Positions 1 to 13,297 of a DNA stretch of 64,000 nucleotides are shown here, one piece after another (positions within the stretch are counted from its first letter, which is position 1; each line of letters starts with the position of its first letter). The stretch is taken from NCBI GenBank assembly GCA_019915015.1, contig JAHBBC010000019.1, positions 310,001 to 374,000 of the forward strand, written 5' to 3'. A model generated the notes under the pieces. That model was not told where the DNA came from. It searched no databases and worked only from the letters and a program-made list of their open reading frames with translations. A program made the translations under genes and the position numbers. Origin of the DNA: Auriscalpium vulgare (Eukaryota; Basidiomycota; Agaricomycetes; Russulales; Auriscalpiaceae).

Positions 1-1939
1 AAACCACTATCAGGGATGCTCTAGAGTTTGGCTTACAATTGGTGTCCCATAAGCACCCGCGATGGCGTACTCGCTGAACCCATATCCTTCGGGCTTTGGC
101 ATACCAAGGAAAACGATGTTGGTGACCTATCGGAAGTCCCAGAGCATCAGTGCGTTCACATGAGCATGTTCTGGACACTAGACGCGCTAGTGCGCGCACT
201 TACATTGAGCCCAATGCCGAAGCCAAACAGTAATGACTGCAAAATATAAGCAACTTGCGCACGACCGCCGAACGATGACATCTCACCTCGAAGATGAGTA
301 GTCCCAGGATATGCGGGCGCCATATGATAGCCAGCGGTGCCAGGCAGGCTTGCGACCATGTTGCGCGGTGCTTCGCCATCTTCGCGCCCGTGACACCGAG
401 GAGCGTCTCGACGCGATAGCGGAGGCCGTGCGAGGGACGTGGCGGTATCGACTTGACCTTTCGATCGTACATTCTGCACACATGCGCGCGTCAGCGGTGT
501 TCCACCAGGAAAAGTTTTCATATGTGTAACTGAATACTTACGTTTCTTCGGCGAGGAAAACGATGAGCAACAGCACCGTAGCGAGGTACATGTTACCGAC
601 GCCGTACGCCCATCGCCAACTATACATCGGATGTATCAATGACTTTATGACAGATCCATTAAGGGAGGACCTTACTCAGCACGTGCAACCAGAAAGCCCA
701 AAGCGAAAGGTGACATGAACGGAGCTATGATGAAGCTCATTGTCCATATATTCAGCTGATTCACTCTTCAATAAATGCTTGCATCAACCAATGTGAATGC
801 TCACCTTCCGCGCCTGGAGGTGGAACGGGTACATGTCCGTGACGACATACAATCCCTGTTGCATTAGTGAGCTGAACAGTGCTTGGCATAGAGTAAAAGT
901 AAAAGTCACCGCGACTTGGGGAGTGGTCCTGTATAGTTAAACAAGATTTAATCGCAGCACTTTCAGACTTGCAATCCAGACGCACCCAAAAAAACTATTC
1001 AGTACCCGCATTGCTGTATCGTCAAAGTCAATGAATGCCAGACACAGACTGTCAACGCTTGCGCTGCGTCGCGTGGTGCGTACCCGCAAACGTCTTGAGG
1101 TTGGGGGCGAATGTGCAGCCAACGAGGAAGCCAAGGGCTAGAATTTGGGACCAGAATATGACAGGCAGTCGGCCGTAGCGGCGGATCAGAATGACGGAGA
1201 AGATACATCCCCATCCTACGCCAACCCAGATTCAATATTCCTCGCAGCCGAGCGAGAGCAGGCGTGCTCACCCACGACAAAAATGCTCCAACTGTGCATA
1301 CATCATGAGCAACTGAATTGCATGTACACTCCCACACCGATGGCAATGCTTACTTTGTGGTCAGGTTGTTTATAACGCCCGGCGTCGTGTTGAACTGCTT
1401 TGCCAACGCCCAAACGGCAGCAATGCCTGCACAGCGCCGTCAGGAGTCTCCAGTACCCAACGCGAACCCGCACAAGTACACACCAATCCCATGATTAAAG
1501 TCAAGCCCGAAAGAAGCGATTGTTATGATGACGAGTTGCAGCGTCTTCCTCCGTGCGCTCCACTGCGAACCCCATGAGTACGGAGCGCCCAAATCCGAGG
1601 ATCAAAGCACGCACGTTCTGCGGGTCCTCGGGCGAGTCGGTGGGCTGCGGCCAGAGCACCTTTGTCCCGTCCTCTGTGAGCTTCAGTCGTGCAGCCACCT
1701 TCTCCCCAAACTCTAGCCGCGCTTCCCTACACGGACGCAGTCAGCCATCGTAGCATCGGATGCGACGCAACGTACTCTGGGTCGACGATGAGACGACCTG
1801 CATGCTCGTCATGGTAGGTTGCGAAATCTATGCTGAGCTCGGACGCGCTGTCTACGTCGGCGAATTTGTCGAGGACCTCAGGCGTCTTCTCTTCGATGTC
1901 TGTGGACAAGTCGTGTGCGTGCGGCGAATGAAGTGCCAT
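1..1939 (-). CDS. MFS transporter, left copy, partial
   Basis: Minus-strand copy of a fungal major-facilitator-superfamily permease, a plasma-membrane secondary transporter of unknown substrate. The start ATG is at 1937-1939 (MALHSPHAHDL), followed by an acidic cytoplasmic N-terminus and exons matching the right copy at 34950-37212. Recognisable pieces include EDGTKVLWPQPTDSPEDPQN, the LRYRVETLLGVTGAKMAKHR loop and a GYGF-type segment near the left edge. At least ten short introns interrupt it and the 3' end lies off the window. It is transcribed away from GMC gene 1. Whether it is intact cannot be judged without the missing end. Confidence 0.75.
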
Positions 1940-2574
1940 GTCAGATTCCGCTAGTCCACACAGCTGGCCAGCCTACCTTAAATACAACCCCACATTACCA
2001 AAATAGTGAGGCGGGTGTGATAAGGTGTTCGAAGCAATGGCTGCTTGCCTCAATGCGCCCGTGTCAAATTATCAGTGTCAATATGTCAACCCTGATCACA
2101 GCGCAAGATGAGGAAGACTTCGAGACATCCGCACTAAACGCAGCCAGACGCCGAACGAGATGCCTAGAACAGAAGAGTTGTTGGATGTTGCGGGGAAACA
2201 TCAACCTAGTACGCGCTTCGTGGAAGGGATGCTGGATTAGAGTTGATCTTGGACTCCACCGTAAGTCGCATCAGAGGGGGGTGTACGACATTTGTGAGCG
2301 CATGTGAGCTTCTGAAGGTCATTCAGTAAAGTTAGCGCGTCAGTTTCTGGCACAAATAGTGCAATGCGCGTACCTGCCTTCCCCTGGCGCGCACAATGCC
2401 GCCACTGACCGTGCTCAGCGCATCAGGAAGCTGGAGCAACCGGGTTATCTCCTCATCCGCCTGGGAGCGATGCCTGCTCAGTGAAGCGCTCGCCTCGCCG
2501 ACATCACAAAGGTATGCCGTTCTCCAGCGCCGTTCTCCAGCGCTCGAAGGCTGCCACGGCGGCTAGGCGCGGAC
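1..2574. repeat. Left arm of large inverted repeat
   Basis: This stretch matches the reverse complement of 34223-36884, with substitutions and small indels. The match covers MFS transporter exons, introns and the intergenic DNA beside them. The inner end is sharp: homology runs through the bases gcgcggac at 2567-2574, and in the other arm the next bases are a repeat terminus (atcaggaaaac). The outer end lies beyond the left edge of the window. The arms are clearly diverged, so the duplication is not recent. Confidence 0.85.
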
Positions 2575-4082
2575 CCTTACGATGAGCGCACCCCAATTCC
2601 CGGACCCCCGTTCCCAGCTTCGCGTCTGTCGTCCACCACTGCCGAGATGCCGCGCGCGTCCATCCGCATCGAGCTTGCGTCCTGGGTTGCTCGATCGGTG
2701 TGGCCCGCGAAGGCACCATGGGCAAGGCGTTGCAGTCGACACGATAGCGAGGAGAGCCACTCAGCTTGTTTATGGAAGTCCAGGACTCCATCATCTTCCC
2801 TAGAGTGACAGAATATCGCCAGCCAGCACGTCCAAGCATCTGTTTCCAGGATCCGAGTTTGGCGGGAGGAAGTGAGGGCTGACGACGAGGGCCTATCCAT
2901 AACCTCTTGGAAGTCCTGAAGTTCCAGTAGCGCTCCAGTATTTGCAAGACGTGTAAGGAAGCGGACGGAGTCGAAAGACTGGCCCACATTGTAACGAGTG
3001 ACAGTCGGGCGAACATCAAGCGAACATGGGAAGTAGTGCTGCAGTCCAGCATGCTACGCTGGCATCAAAGACTGACATGCGTTTAGTCCGACCTTGATCG
3101 CCTACAATAGTATGGCTACTCACCAATCCCAGCGCCCTCACAGCGTTACATGAACGTTGTCGTCCGGTGTCGCGCCAGCCGCCGTTGGATGGGACTGAGC
3201 GGCCCGGATGGTCCGAGTCGCGCCACCGGCCAAGCCGAGGCCGCTCCGGTGGGGTCCGAGTCAAAACTCCCATGATCACTCCGGGTCACCGTACGTACTC
3301 TCAAGCATGAAGCGGATATTCGACGACGACTGTAATCAGTTATTCAGGGGTCTTCAACGGTACTGCGTGGAAGAAGAATGGCGACTTACGAAACCCTGTG
3401 GGTCTGAGCGCCATGAGCTATCCGCCTCACGCAACCCTCGAGTATGTAAGTGTAAACGCTGGCCAGGAATCAGTCACCGGTGAACGTTGGACGCAGCTGA
3501 GGTGCGTCGTCAATTAGCTCGCGCTTTGTGGGTATCAGCGTCTTGCGCGCTACACTGGCGCCCGTCCGATGTGCACCCGGCTTTTGATACACGGCGGCCG
3601 CTAGATCCATCAAAGTCCTGGTAGTCTTACGCTCTAGAAAACTCTCCTCCGGTCACAGTCGCGTCCGATCGCCGGGGCCCTTCTGGAGAGAACTACAAAC
3701 GTGGCAGTTAGTGATGGCCAGACGGAACTCAGGAAGTCAGGGGAAGCTCGATGAAGAAATGCTGTCAGTGTGACAGATAGACTCGTTAAGGGCTGCGTTT
3801 TGTATTGCTGGTGGCCCTCACTCGCTGCTGACGGCACAGCGAATCCTCGGATATGGCCCGCGCTACACAATCAGTCGCCGTTCCTGTTCTCGGAAATCCC
3901 CTGCCGCTCAGATGATATCCGCCGTGATGCCAAATTCACGATGAGCGTCAAGTGTCGCTTCGAGCCTTCATGTTGGTCCCCTGCTTCTGGCATCTCACGC
4001 GATCAGCAGGCGGATAATATGTGCCACCGTGACCGTGTTCTTATTGGGCGCATGTTGCCAACTTCCTCCTGGTCAAGGCGCG
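2575..4082. other. Intergenic, no recognised gene
   Basis: Between the MFS start and GMC gene 1. Several overlapping open frames exist on both strands (for example 2504-3052 on the minus strand). None shows a domain or exon pattern I recognise, and the minus-strand frames look like GC-rich shadows or a decayed gene. The GMC promoter should lie near 3900-4080. Confidence 0.4.
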
Positions 4083-7000
4083 ATGTTCTCCGCCATCCTC
4101 TTGGCTTTGCTCTCCGTCCCTCTTGCGGTCAGCGGCGCTCTCTATACCCACCCCGCTGATTTACCATCGATTTCATATGATTACATCATCGTGGGAGGCA
4201 AGTGCTTCTCAGTTACGTTGCAGTTGTTGCAGTGTCTGACTTTTTCTTGGCGTTCAGCTGGCGTTGGCGGTGGTGTGTTAGCTCGTCGTCTGTCTGAAAA
4301 TCCCGACACTCGCACGCTCTTAATTGAAGCCGGCCCCAAGTACGCTCCTTCATTACAGAGGTGCATGTATTTGCTCACTCCGCCCTAGTAATGAAGGTAT
4401 ACTGCCCGTCCAGGTCCCGCTTCTATGCACAAGTCTCAACCCGGACACGGCGTATGACTGGAATTACACGACAATACCACAAGCCGGACTTGGCGGGACA
4501 GTCTTGGACTACCCTCGAGGTCGCCTCCTTGGAGGATCGTCGTCAATCAGTAAGTTCTGATTCATCGGTTTACTCTGCTCTCCGGTTGAATGGAGGTGCA
4601 GATTATATGGCGTGGACTCGCGGTTCGCGCGATGACTATGATCGCATTGCCAGGGTCTCCGGAGACGCAGGGTGGGCTTGGGATGCTCTTGAGCCCTTAA
4701 TGAAATCGGTGTGTTGTATTCTCAGCTCAACTGTATGAAGACGCGCTGATCTTGCCTTCAGATCGAAAGATTGACCCCCGCCGTCGATGGCCACAACATC
4801 TCGGGCGAGGTTGATCCATCTGTGCATGGCACGCACGGCCCCCTCACCGTCAGCATGCCGATGGTCGTTCCAACAGATCGGTTAGTCATCGGGGCCACGC
4901 AGCAACTCGAGGAATTCCCCTTCGTTGAGGACATGAATTCTGGAAATCCCATAGGAATCGGTACGTTGCCATGCTTGTGGGAGACATATGTGCTCATGCA
5001 GTGCCGGCTAGGATATGTCGTCAGTACGGTCAAAAACGGAACGCGCGACAGCTCTGCCACAGCCTATATTCAACCGGCTCTCGCCAGCCATAAGAACCTA
5101 GATGTTCTCGTCAACTCTCAAGTGTTGAGGGTCTTAAAAACTGGCTTGATCAAGGGGGTCCCTGTATTTAGAGGGGTTCAATTCCATCAGGGAAAATGTC
5201 CTGTGATAATGGCGAGTAATGGCGAGTAATTTAGCACCGACTACACAATTATCTGTCATCAGTGAATTATCTTGTCATTAGAGCCATCATTTTAGTCCCC
5301 CTCTAATCCGTGGTTATTAGTGGATAGTCCGTGGGTAGTCAACAGCTAATTACTTGGATGTACTTCCAGGACGCGCGCAGCTAATTAGCTCGTATCCACT
5401 CGATGTTTAGATGCTACTTATTTGGCCTTTATCAATTGGTAATGGCGATTATATTGTGGGTATCCGGGCATACACGACGCTATCTCTACTCTAGTACTGT
5501 GCTAGCCTCACATCGACGGTGCCTCGCAAGCCTCAGTGTCGCGTCGACAGCTCTCACACCCGCTTGGCCGCGCACACATTCCTGGGCAGAAAACCGCTGC
5601 TGTGTACGAACTCGCCACTCCGTCGTGCGCTGTCCGAGCGCAGAAGGCCGCAGTATGTGCTTGCGGCCTAGCAGGATGAGCGGGCAGGACGTCTGCGTGT
5701 CGTGTGTGAGACTCTGCGCGCGCATGGAAGATGGAAGACGCGATCAGTACGCACCGGGTGACTGCTCCTACTTTGACTTGGCGCGGATGCTCGAGCTGTG
5801 GCGACGCTGAGGTCTCGCGGGCACGCAGCGACGGGCGACGTTGACAGGCGATAGAGAGACATATAGAAAAGACGGGGATATAGCGAAGTGGTAGATCGTG
5901 AGCGAGGCCGAGGATAACTGAATGGCGAGCAGGAGACGGCACCTACTTGCGGAGGTTGTCAGAAGACAGACAGCATAGTGGCGGCATGAACCATGAACGA
6001 GGGTGTGCGGAAGCGCCACGGTACGTCCATGCACATGCTGACGACGCTGTCAGCACCGAACAAGACGTGCGTGCTGAGAGAAAGTACATACGGTTGTCGC
6101 CAGATTTACGAGGGCGTGCGGAGTCGTCTCGTGTCGCGTCATCGTCAACCACCTTCCGCACCGCCGCCTCGGTCTTTTGAATGCCGCTCCGATCGCTCGG
6201 CAGGGCGCTGAACGCGGTCGGCGCATGCTCGGGCTACCGTGGGCGCTGGTCAGTCGAGTTGCACTGGAGCGAAGTCTTACTACGTAGTCAGCTTGATGTC
6301 AAGCCGTGGATGGGTGTACTGCGGGTGTTGTGTGTCCATCTCGATGCGCGCCGCCAGCTGTAGACAAAGATAAGCGACGATGATTCAGTGGCGGAGCTCG
6401 CGACGCAACAACGTTGCCGTGGCACAGTTTTGATATGGGAAAGACATCCTGTGGGCAACGACAGTGCGTGTGCGCGTGCTAGTTGCGGGTGAGCGCAAGA
6501 CTCAAGAGGTGCCGACGAAGACATTAGCAAGACAAGCGTCACTGAATAAGTGTACTCCTGGGCCAACGAACCTTCCGCTGCTGATCACAGCTCCATAACA
6601 CTGACCCATCGTAACCTCTTGCTCGTTGCTTATGTCGAAAGCGGAGAATGCGTGAGTGGATGGTGGGCTATGGTGGGCGGTGGAAGGGGCTCCGCTCTCA
6701 AGCGACCGAAGTTCAACATGAGACAAACAAGAGCAAATAAAGCGACTTGCGCTAAATTTTGATCCTCGGACATCTGCCGAGTCCATGCCAGCTCTCGCAT
6801 CGCTGCACTCCATACACTGTTTTATTATACAGGCAGTCCGAAGAGATGCTGCGCTACGCCGCCAGATGTAGCTGTCATGTCCTCCTTGGCCGAAGAGCGG
6901 CCATGGACCGGGTCGGGTCGATCGAATGCAAACCACGTCTCATACGTAGAGTGAGTGGATCGTGACATCGACTTGACGAGCCAGCGTTTGTTAGGTACCC

Positions 7001-8784
7001 CAGGTCTGGAGCTTAACTGGCATCTCGGAGCACTGGACCTCACGAGTTCGTCGAATGAATTGACGGAAATTCCGTGGGCCATTCTGTTGTATTGACAGGT
7101 AAATCTGTGAGGTCGTTTCGTGAAGATAATGTCTTTGTGTCGTGGTGATGAGTCCAGTCTGAGCTGCTGCTTCCGAGGCGTGAGAGTCGCGTCTTCGGTA
7201 CATACAGTAGTACTGAGAGATTGGAGCCTTAGCGAGCTTCAAGTGTCGCGTAAACTCCTGTAGATCCGCGCCGCTGCATATGAGGTATTTTGCAGTATAC
7301 CTATGACTGTAGGAGCCAATTATACGCACAGAGTCTCTGTATATCTGCAAAGCTGTCGTTCAGGTTCCGGAGATTAGTCAGCTTCCCTAATAACCCGCAG
7401 ACGGATGGTCGACTTCACTTCTCAGTGTCCACGGACCTCCCTGCCTTCTGCTGAAACCCAAAGACTCCTAACATATCTAGGTAACATCCTGTTAAGTATC
7501 TCGCTCATTGTCTCAGTTCTGAAATTTCTTAGCCTCATTATTGTCTTTAGCGGGAGGCTAGCGACACGTTACCGCGTTACCCTAGTTAGTCGCCCATTAC
7601 CATGGGAAGGTTTTCCTGATGTCGCGGCTTCAGCAAACGGTATGAGCTATTTTGCATTATTCAAATTCGGAACAGCTCAGAATGAATTAGCGACCGTGTT
7701 CACGGCCCACGCCACCCGGGAGGTAATTCTATCGGCTGGCGCCGTGTCTACCCCTCAAATCTTGCTGTTGTCTGGTATAGGCAATTCCACGCGTCTCCAG
7801 CAAACGGGAATTCGGCCCCTTGTGGACCTGCCCGACGTCGGTCAGAATATGCAAGACCATCCTATCATTGGCAACGTCTTCAATACCAGCAGTCTAGACC
7901 TCACGACCGATGACATTCGACGCAACACTACTCTTGCTTCTGAGTTACTCACGCAATGGCAAACCAACCGGACAGGTCTTTTGACGCTCGCTCTGACTTC
8001 TCAATTGGGCTGGTTTCGCATCTCGGATAACTCAAGCATCCTGGCAGGAGGCGATCCGAGCGCAGGACCGACGTCACCACACTACGAAATGCTCACTGAG
8101 GTATCTTATATTTTTTAATATTTGATGAGTTGTCGATATTGAGCGATTGCAGGATGGTTTCGGAGCGGCTCCACAAACATTTCCAGATACAGGTCGCTAT
8201 TTCACTATGTTCACGGCTGTAGTTAGCCCTAAATCTCGTGAGCCTTCCCGTCTGCCTTCTGTATTACTTCCGACCTGACTCTCTGGGACAGGTGGCTCTG
8301 TCACGCTCGCCTCCTCCAACCCATTTGATAACCCCTTAGTGGATCCAAATTTCTTTTCCGCCCCAGTCGATATTGCCATCATGCGTGAGGCCATAAAAGC
8401 CGCCAGGCGGTTTGTCTCCGCTCCGGCATGGGCAGACTACATCACCGGCGAATTCGGCCCATTCGCTGCTGCTCGTACAGATTCAGAAATTGAAGCATAT
8501 GCTCGCAACTTCACCAATACCATCTTCCACCCCACTGGAACAGCAGCGATGTCCGCCTTCAATGCTTCCAATGGTGTCGTCAATCCCGATTTCACCGTGA
8601 AGGGCACTATAGGGCTGCGTGTTGTGGATGCCAGCATTTTCGTGCGTCTTCGACTTTACCGTCAAAACGCCGTCTGATATCCTTGCAGCCTTTCATTCCT
8701 GCTGCGCACACCCAGGCCCCGACGTACATTATCGCCGAACGTGCTGCCAGTATCATTCGCAGTCTGACTTGGTGGGAGAGGTAA
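4083..8784 (+). pseudogene. GMC oxidoreductase 1 (aryl-alcohol-oxidase-like), interrupted by an insertion
   Basis: FAD-dependent GMC oxidoreductase, a family of secreted alcohol oxidases that supply H2O2 for lignin breakdown. The start at 4083 gives a signal peptide (MFSAILLALLSVPLAVSGAL), then the FAD-binding turn IIVGAGVGGGVLARRL across the first intron, LLIEAGP, the GGSSSIN signature and YMAWTRGS. The C-terminal half has [20 protein letters not shown], the catalytic-His motif IFHPTGTAAM and the second His in PFIPAAHTQAPTYIIAERAA, ending at 8784. Coding sequence breaks after VQFHQ near 5190 and resumes at DVAASAN near 7618, around a 2.4 kb insertion. The exons on both sides are otherwise open, so the break looks recent. 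The first intron uses a GC donor (gcaagt, 4198). Confidence 0.85.
5186..7620. mobile_element. 2.4 kb insertion with short terminal inverted repeats, probably a non-autonomous DNA transposon
   Basis: Splits GMC gene 1. The left end reads atcagggaaaatgtcc and the reverse complement of the right end reads atcaggaaaaccttcc, an imperfect inverted match. Flanking GMC coding sequence can be joined in frame across it. A clear target-site duplication could not be fixed because the repeat overlaps the flank (catcag / gatgtc). No transposase was recognised; internal ORFs (such as 5508-5942 minus) are low-complexity shadows. Two other loci in the window, 25857 and 34222, share the atcaggaaaac terminus. 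Confidence 0.6.
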
Positions 8785-9877
8785 ACATTTCTTCTGCCTG
8801 ACATCTTTGCGCACATTTAGCTAGAATATAATGTCTTGACTCTTCGCTGCAGATCGGAGCGATCACTTTGTTTATTAAGTTCGTCGTGCAATCTGGTAGT
8901 ACTGCCGCCGGTAGACAAACATTTTCTTCGTCGGTTCCAAATGTACTGGCACGTTTCAAAGTGTGCATGCAGGCCGGCGACTATCCGGCCGGCGGGCCGG
9001 GGCGCGCTGCCGGTGATTCGCCGGGTGAACCGCCATCAGTGACGCTAGTGCTGGCCCTCTGCTCCTGATCTGCTCGTCGTGCGCGCGTGGACATCCAGTT
9101 CAGCGGGTTTCCTGCGCTTCCAATTGTACGCTGACTGTTCCCATTGCTCGGTTTCCCAATGGTCTGGGTGGTATGCTTTCAAATCTCGACTCGGCGAGGA
9201 CTATAAGTACCATGCACATTGCAGGATCCAGGTGCGTTTTCTGTCTCAATTTTCTGGAGTAATAACCAGTCTTACACGATTTTTCTTTCGATGCCTAACC
9301 CTATGAAAATATAGTTGCTTGAATGTACTACGCCTCACTATGCGCCTGGAAGGTCTGCTCTCTGCCGGCAAAGGCGCTGATTTTGCGGGGCTGGGAGGTT
9401 TCTATCCCACAAACTGACGTGACCAGCACCCCAGTTAACGTTTCTTGGGGGCGTCTTCGTGGCGGCAGCGGGTTCCAAGGCCACGAGGGTGCCTGCTGTC
9501 CTTCCGGGAATCGTCCTGGAGTATTAGAGCGCCGCACGTTTTTTGCCTTCTCTACAGACATGCTTCTCTGATCCTGCATCGTGGATGCGCTGGAAAGCTT
9601 GCTGATGGAAGCGATTTCGAACAACGAACAGCGGGAATCCGGATTCAGTATATCATTCAACGCTCAGCCAGAACAGCGGGTCGATGCAGCAGCTCGGCAA
9701 ATGTTCCTTTGAGGACCCCATACACCGCGGTGCATACAGTTCTTGTGACTGGGCCGGTATAGGAATAGGAAAACCAGCCATTGATAAACGGCTGACTGGT
9801 ATAACTCACCAGCAGCGACTCTTCTCCCCTATCCATCCCCTCTCACCTCGAAAACACAGCGATTCCTGTACAGCGAT
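8785..9877. other. Intergenic between the two GMC genes
   Basis: No gene recognised. Short open frames on both strands lack conserved motifs. There is a GC-rich patch at 8970-9010 (ccggccggcgggccggggcg). The promoter of GMC gene 2 should lie in the last few hundred bases. Confidence 0.4.
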
Positions 9878-12421
9878 ATGCCTATTGTCGACGTAGACCA
9901 ATTGCTCAAGGCAAAGATTGACTACCTCATCGTTGGTGGCGGAACATGCGGCCTCGTCGTCGCCTCTCGGTGAGGATGCGCCATTTATACATCAGAGCAC
10001 CACCGATCTTAAACCCTCACCTCTACAGTCTCAGCGAAGACCCTAATGTCACAGTCGCCGTCATAGAAGCTGGAGGCCATCACAAAGACGCCGAATTGGT
10101 CGACGTTCCAGGTGTGTTGTCGCGGTTTGTGTCCGAGGGCTGCTGAACCGTCTGCCACTACAACAACAGGCCTCGCAAGCAGAGCCCTCGGCAACCCTTT
10201 GTTCGACTGGGGCTTTGTCAGTACTCCTCAAGTGCATGCTAACAACAGGGTCACATTCCAAGCTCGCGGCAAAGGTCTGGGCGGTTCATCCTTGGTAAGC
10301 AGATGTCGTCGAGGTCGAAGTCGTCTCAAGTTAACGATCGCGCTTACCAGCTCAACTTTTTGGTTTATGCTCGAGGATCAAAAGCTGATTTCAATGCGTT
10401 GGAGGCTCTAGGAAACCCGGGCTGGGGTTGGGACGAGATCGTCAAGCACACCAAGCGAGTAAGAACATCCGTTCACCACTCGTGGTCGCCGCTCATCCCG
10501 TCATCTTAGAGCGAAACCTTGGTTCCCTTGGAGGATAAGTCCCTTGTTGATATATACCGAGTTGCTTTGGACGAAGAGTATCACGGTACTGACGGTAAGT
10601 TCGCTGTTGTTCTGCGAGCGTAATCTCAACCACGCCACTCAGGCCCGATTGTGAACTCCTTCTCGCCTTGGTATGGACCTTTGCAGGTCCCAGTGTTCCA
10701 GGCCTTGGATTCAATGGGTGTTCCTGTGAACAAAGATCCCGTGAGTATTCTCTTAGAGACGGAGAGGTTCCTACTCATTTGGTGCCAAGGCCAATGGCAT
10801 CAACGTTGGCACGAACACTGGTCTCGGCACTATCGACCCGTCTAACGCGACTCGCTCGTACTCTGCTTCTGCATATTACGAACCAAATTCTTCTCGTACC
10901 AACCTGCTGGTCTTGACTCACGCACTTGTGTCAAAGGTCTGCCGATCGTTGATGTACACTGTGTTGCCGGTGAGGCTTACCATGAACAGATTACTTTCAC
11001 GAAGACAGAAGACGGCTTGCAACGTGCAGTTGGCGCCGACGTCATCTTTGACGGTAAAGTCTTCCAGCTGCGAGGTGTGCAGAAAGAAGTCATTATCTCT
11101 GCTGGTATGAAACTTTCTTTCTATATGCAAAGCAATTGGACAGCGAGCTCTTTCCAGGATCATTCCAGACGCCGTCCATACTTGAGCTTTCTGGGATAGG
11201 GAATCCAGCGCTCTTGAAAGAACACAATACCCCGGTTCTCATTGACCTACCTGGCGTCGGGGAGAACCTCCGTGAGCCTGTGCACTGTGTTCGAACAATC
11301 TCTGAGCTGACATCCACCTAAGAGGACCACACGTTTATCTGCACGATCATGGAAGTTGACTCGACGCTGCAAGGTTTGGACGATTTACGCGATCCGAAAT
11401 TTCTTGAGGGCCAGATGGAACTCTAGTCAGTGTCCTCGACCGCCCTGCTTTTGCACCATGCTAATCAGGACTTTCACTACCAGCAAGCAGCAGAAGGGCA
11501 TGCTGTCGTCTATGATGTGTCAGACTTTCTCGTATGTTCCGGCGTCTGCTGTGGTGGACGAGGAGAGGGTGAAACGCTGGCAAAACGACATGAATGACAC
11601 TCAGAGCTCGTTGCCATCGCTGAAGAAGCAATACGACGCCCTGCGTCCTTGGATTGCTGACAGCCAGGAGGCCCAATTCGAGTGAGCCTGTCCTCCCTTT
11701 CCTTGTGTCTGACTCATGAGATGGTCGGCTAGGATCCTCGCTTTTCCTGCACACTATTCCACGCCTTTGAGCGTGCCGAAGCCGGGAAAGAAGTACTTCA
11801 CGATTGCTATCTCTCAAATGCACCCGCTTTCGCGCGGCTCTGTGCATGTCAAGTCTGCGAAGGCAGGAGACCCGCCCGCCATCAATCCCAACTACCTGGC
11901 GCACCCTACCGACCTCGATATGCTCACCGAGGCCCTCAAGTTTGGCCTGAAGATATTTGACACGGAACCAGTCAAGACGGCAACGGTTGGCCCGGTCGTG
12001 CCGAGCAGAGAGACCATTGCATCAGGAGACGACGCGCTGAAGGAGTACATCAAGGAGACCGTTTCTGGCACTTTTCACCCCATAGGGACTGCCTCGATGC
12101 TGCCGCACGCCGACGGCGGTGTTGTGGATCCCAGTCTGAAGGTTTATGGAACCTCCAACCTCAGAGTGGTAAGTGGAGTCATCGCTCGACGTGATTGAGT
12201 TGCTGATCGGCATGCCTCTTAAGATCGATTGCTCTATCCTTCCTCTTGTAAGTTCGTTGCCTTGCGTCGCTCATTTTTTGACTTAATTGCTTCTAGGAGA
12301 TTTCTGCGCACATCCAGTCTGTCGCGTATGCCATTGCAGAGAAGGTATGTACATCGACCATCCTGTGTACTGCAAGGTTATGCAATTACTCTAGGGCGCC
12401 GACATCATCAAACACCAGTAG
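9878..12421 (+). CDS. GMC oxidoreductase 2 (aryl-alcohol-oxidase/glucose-oxidase-like), possible pseudogene
   Basis: Second GMC flavoenzyme, starting MPIVDVDQLL without an obvious signal peptide. The FAD motif is YLIVGGGTCGLVVASR, then VAVIEAGG, GKGLGGSSL, LNFLVYARGS, EVIISAGSFQTPSILELSG, the catalytic His in TFHPIGTASM and the second His in EISAHIQSVAYAIAEKG, ending DIIKHQ at 12421. About ten short introns splice cleanly. One defect: after the exon ending in QMEL (near 11423) an in-frame TAG follows at 11424-11426, and about 20 residues expected in the family are missing before TFTTSKQ resumes. This is either a decay lesion or an intron I cannot resolve. It lies tandem to GMC gene 1 but is diverged from it, so they are not recent duplicates. 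Confidence 0.8.
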
Positions 12422-13297
12422 AACGTACATTGTTCTGTCCGAAGTCGCCTCGCCGTACCATCTGTATATCATTAGCAATTTATTCCGTATACGCAAGCAG
12501 GTGGGCGTCTTGTCCCCCCTTCCCTCGCAAGATCCGTTAAGGTGACGGGGGCCATGAGCTGATGCCATTGCTCTGTCGACAACAACAGTGATGTCGCGGG
12601 CCGTGATAAAATAAGCGCTCATAACATATCCCTGACTATGTAGCACTCCGATGAGATTGACCAAAGATTGACTATCATGTTTCCCACGTCGGACGGACGG
12701 AGTACTGTGGCGATCGCAGATGATAATCCCCACCTCCACATGCATCGCGTCCAGAAGGACAGGTAGCGCTGGCAACCAACGGAGCGGCGACGTTGAATTA
12801 GATACGCTGAAGTGACACGGGCCATGCATCTGCAGTTGCCACTCATCACGGGGCTGTCCAGAAACAGTGGCCCAGATCGACGCCGTACTGAATGAAAGAA
12901 CCACGAAGTTGAGAAGCTTGGGGGCTGTTGCATGAGGGAATTACATCACTGAGAAACGTCCTATGTATCCCAGAGATGTGCAGCATGAAGTTGAAAGAGA
13001 ACGCCTTGCCGGCGCCCCGAGCACCGCGGTTGTCCTTCGGACTCTGTCGATTTATTAAGGCCGCAAACCACGACCCGAGCGCTGGCCGCCCAGACCAACA
13101 TGAGCAACCCCAAAACATTCGGCACCAATCGCACTGGAACGATAGAAAACTACAGTCGTCGGCAGTAAAGGTTGACCTTGATGACGTGCATAACCAAGAG
13201 ACTGTCCGGTGTCCCATTTCGCTTGAGGAAGAGTGAAGAGTGACGCGCGATAATCCAGATACAAACCAGCCAACCCGCAAAATCGAATGATACAGCT
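12422..13297. other. Intergenic or decayed minus-strand gene
   Basis: Three overlapping minus-strand frames (12386-12904, 12619-12933, 12846-13280) contain hydrophobic stretches and could be scraps of a membrane protein. No family was recognised and no coherent exon chain was found. Confidence 0.3.
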
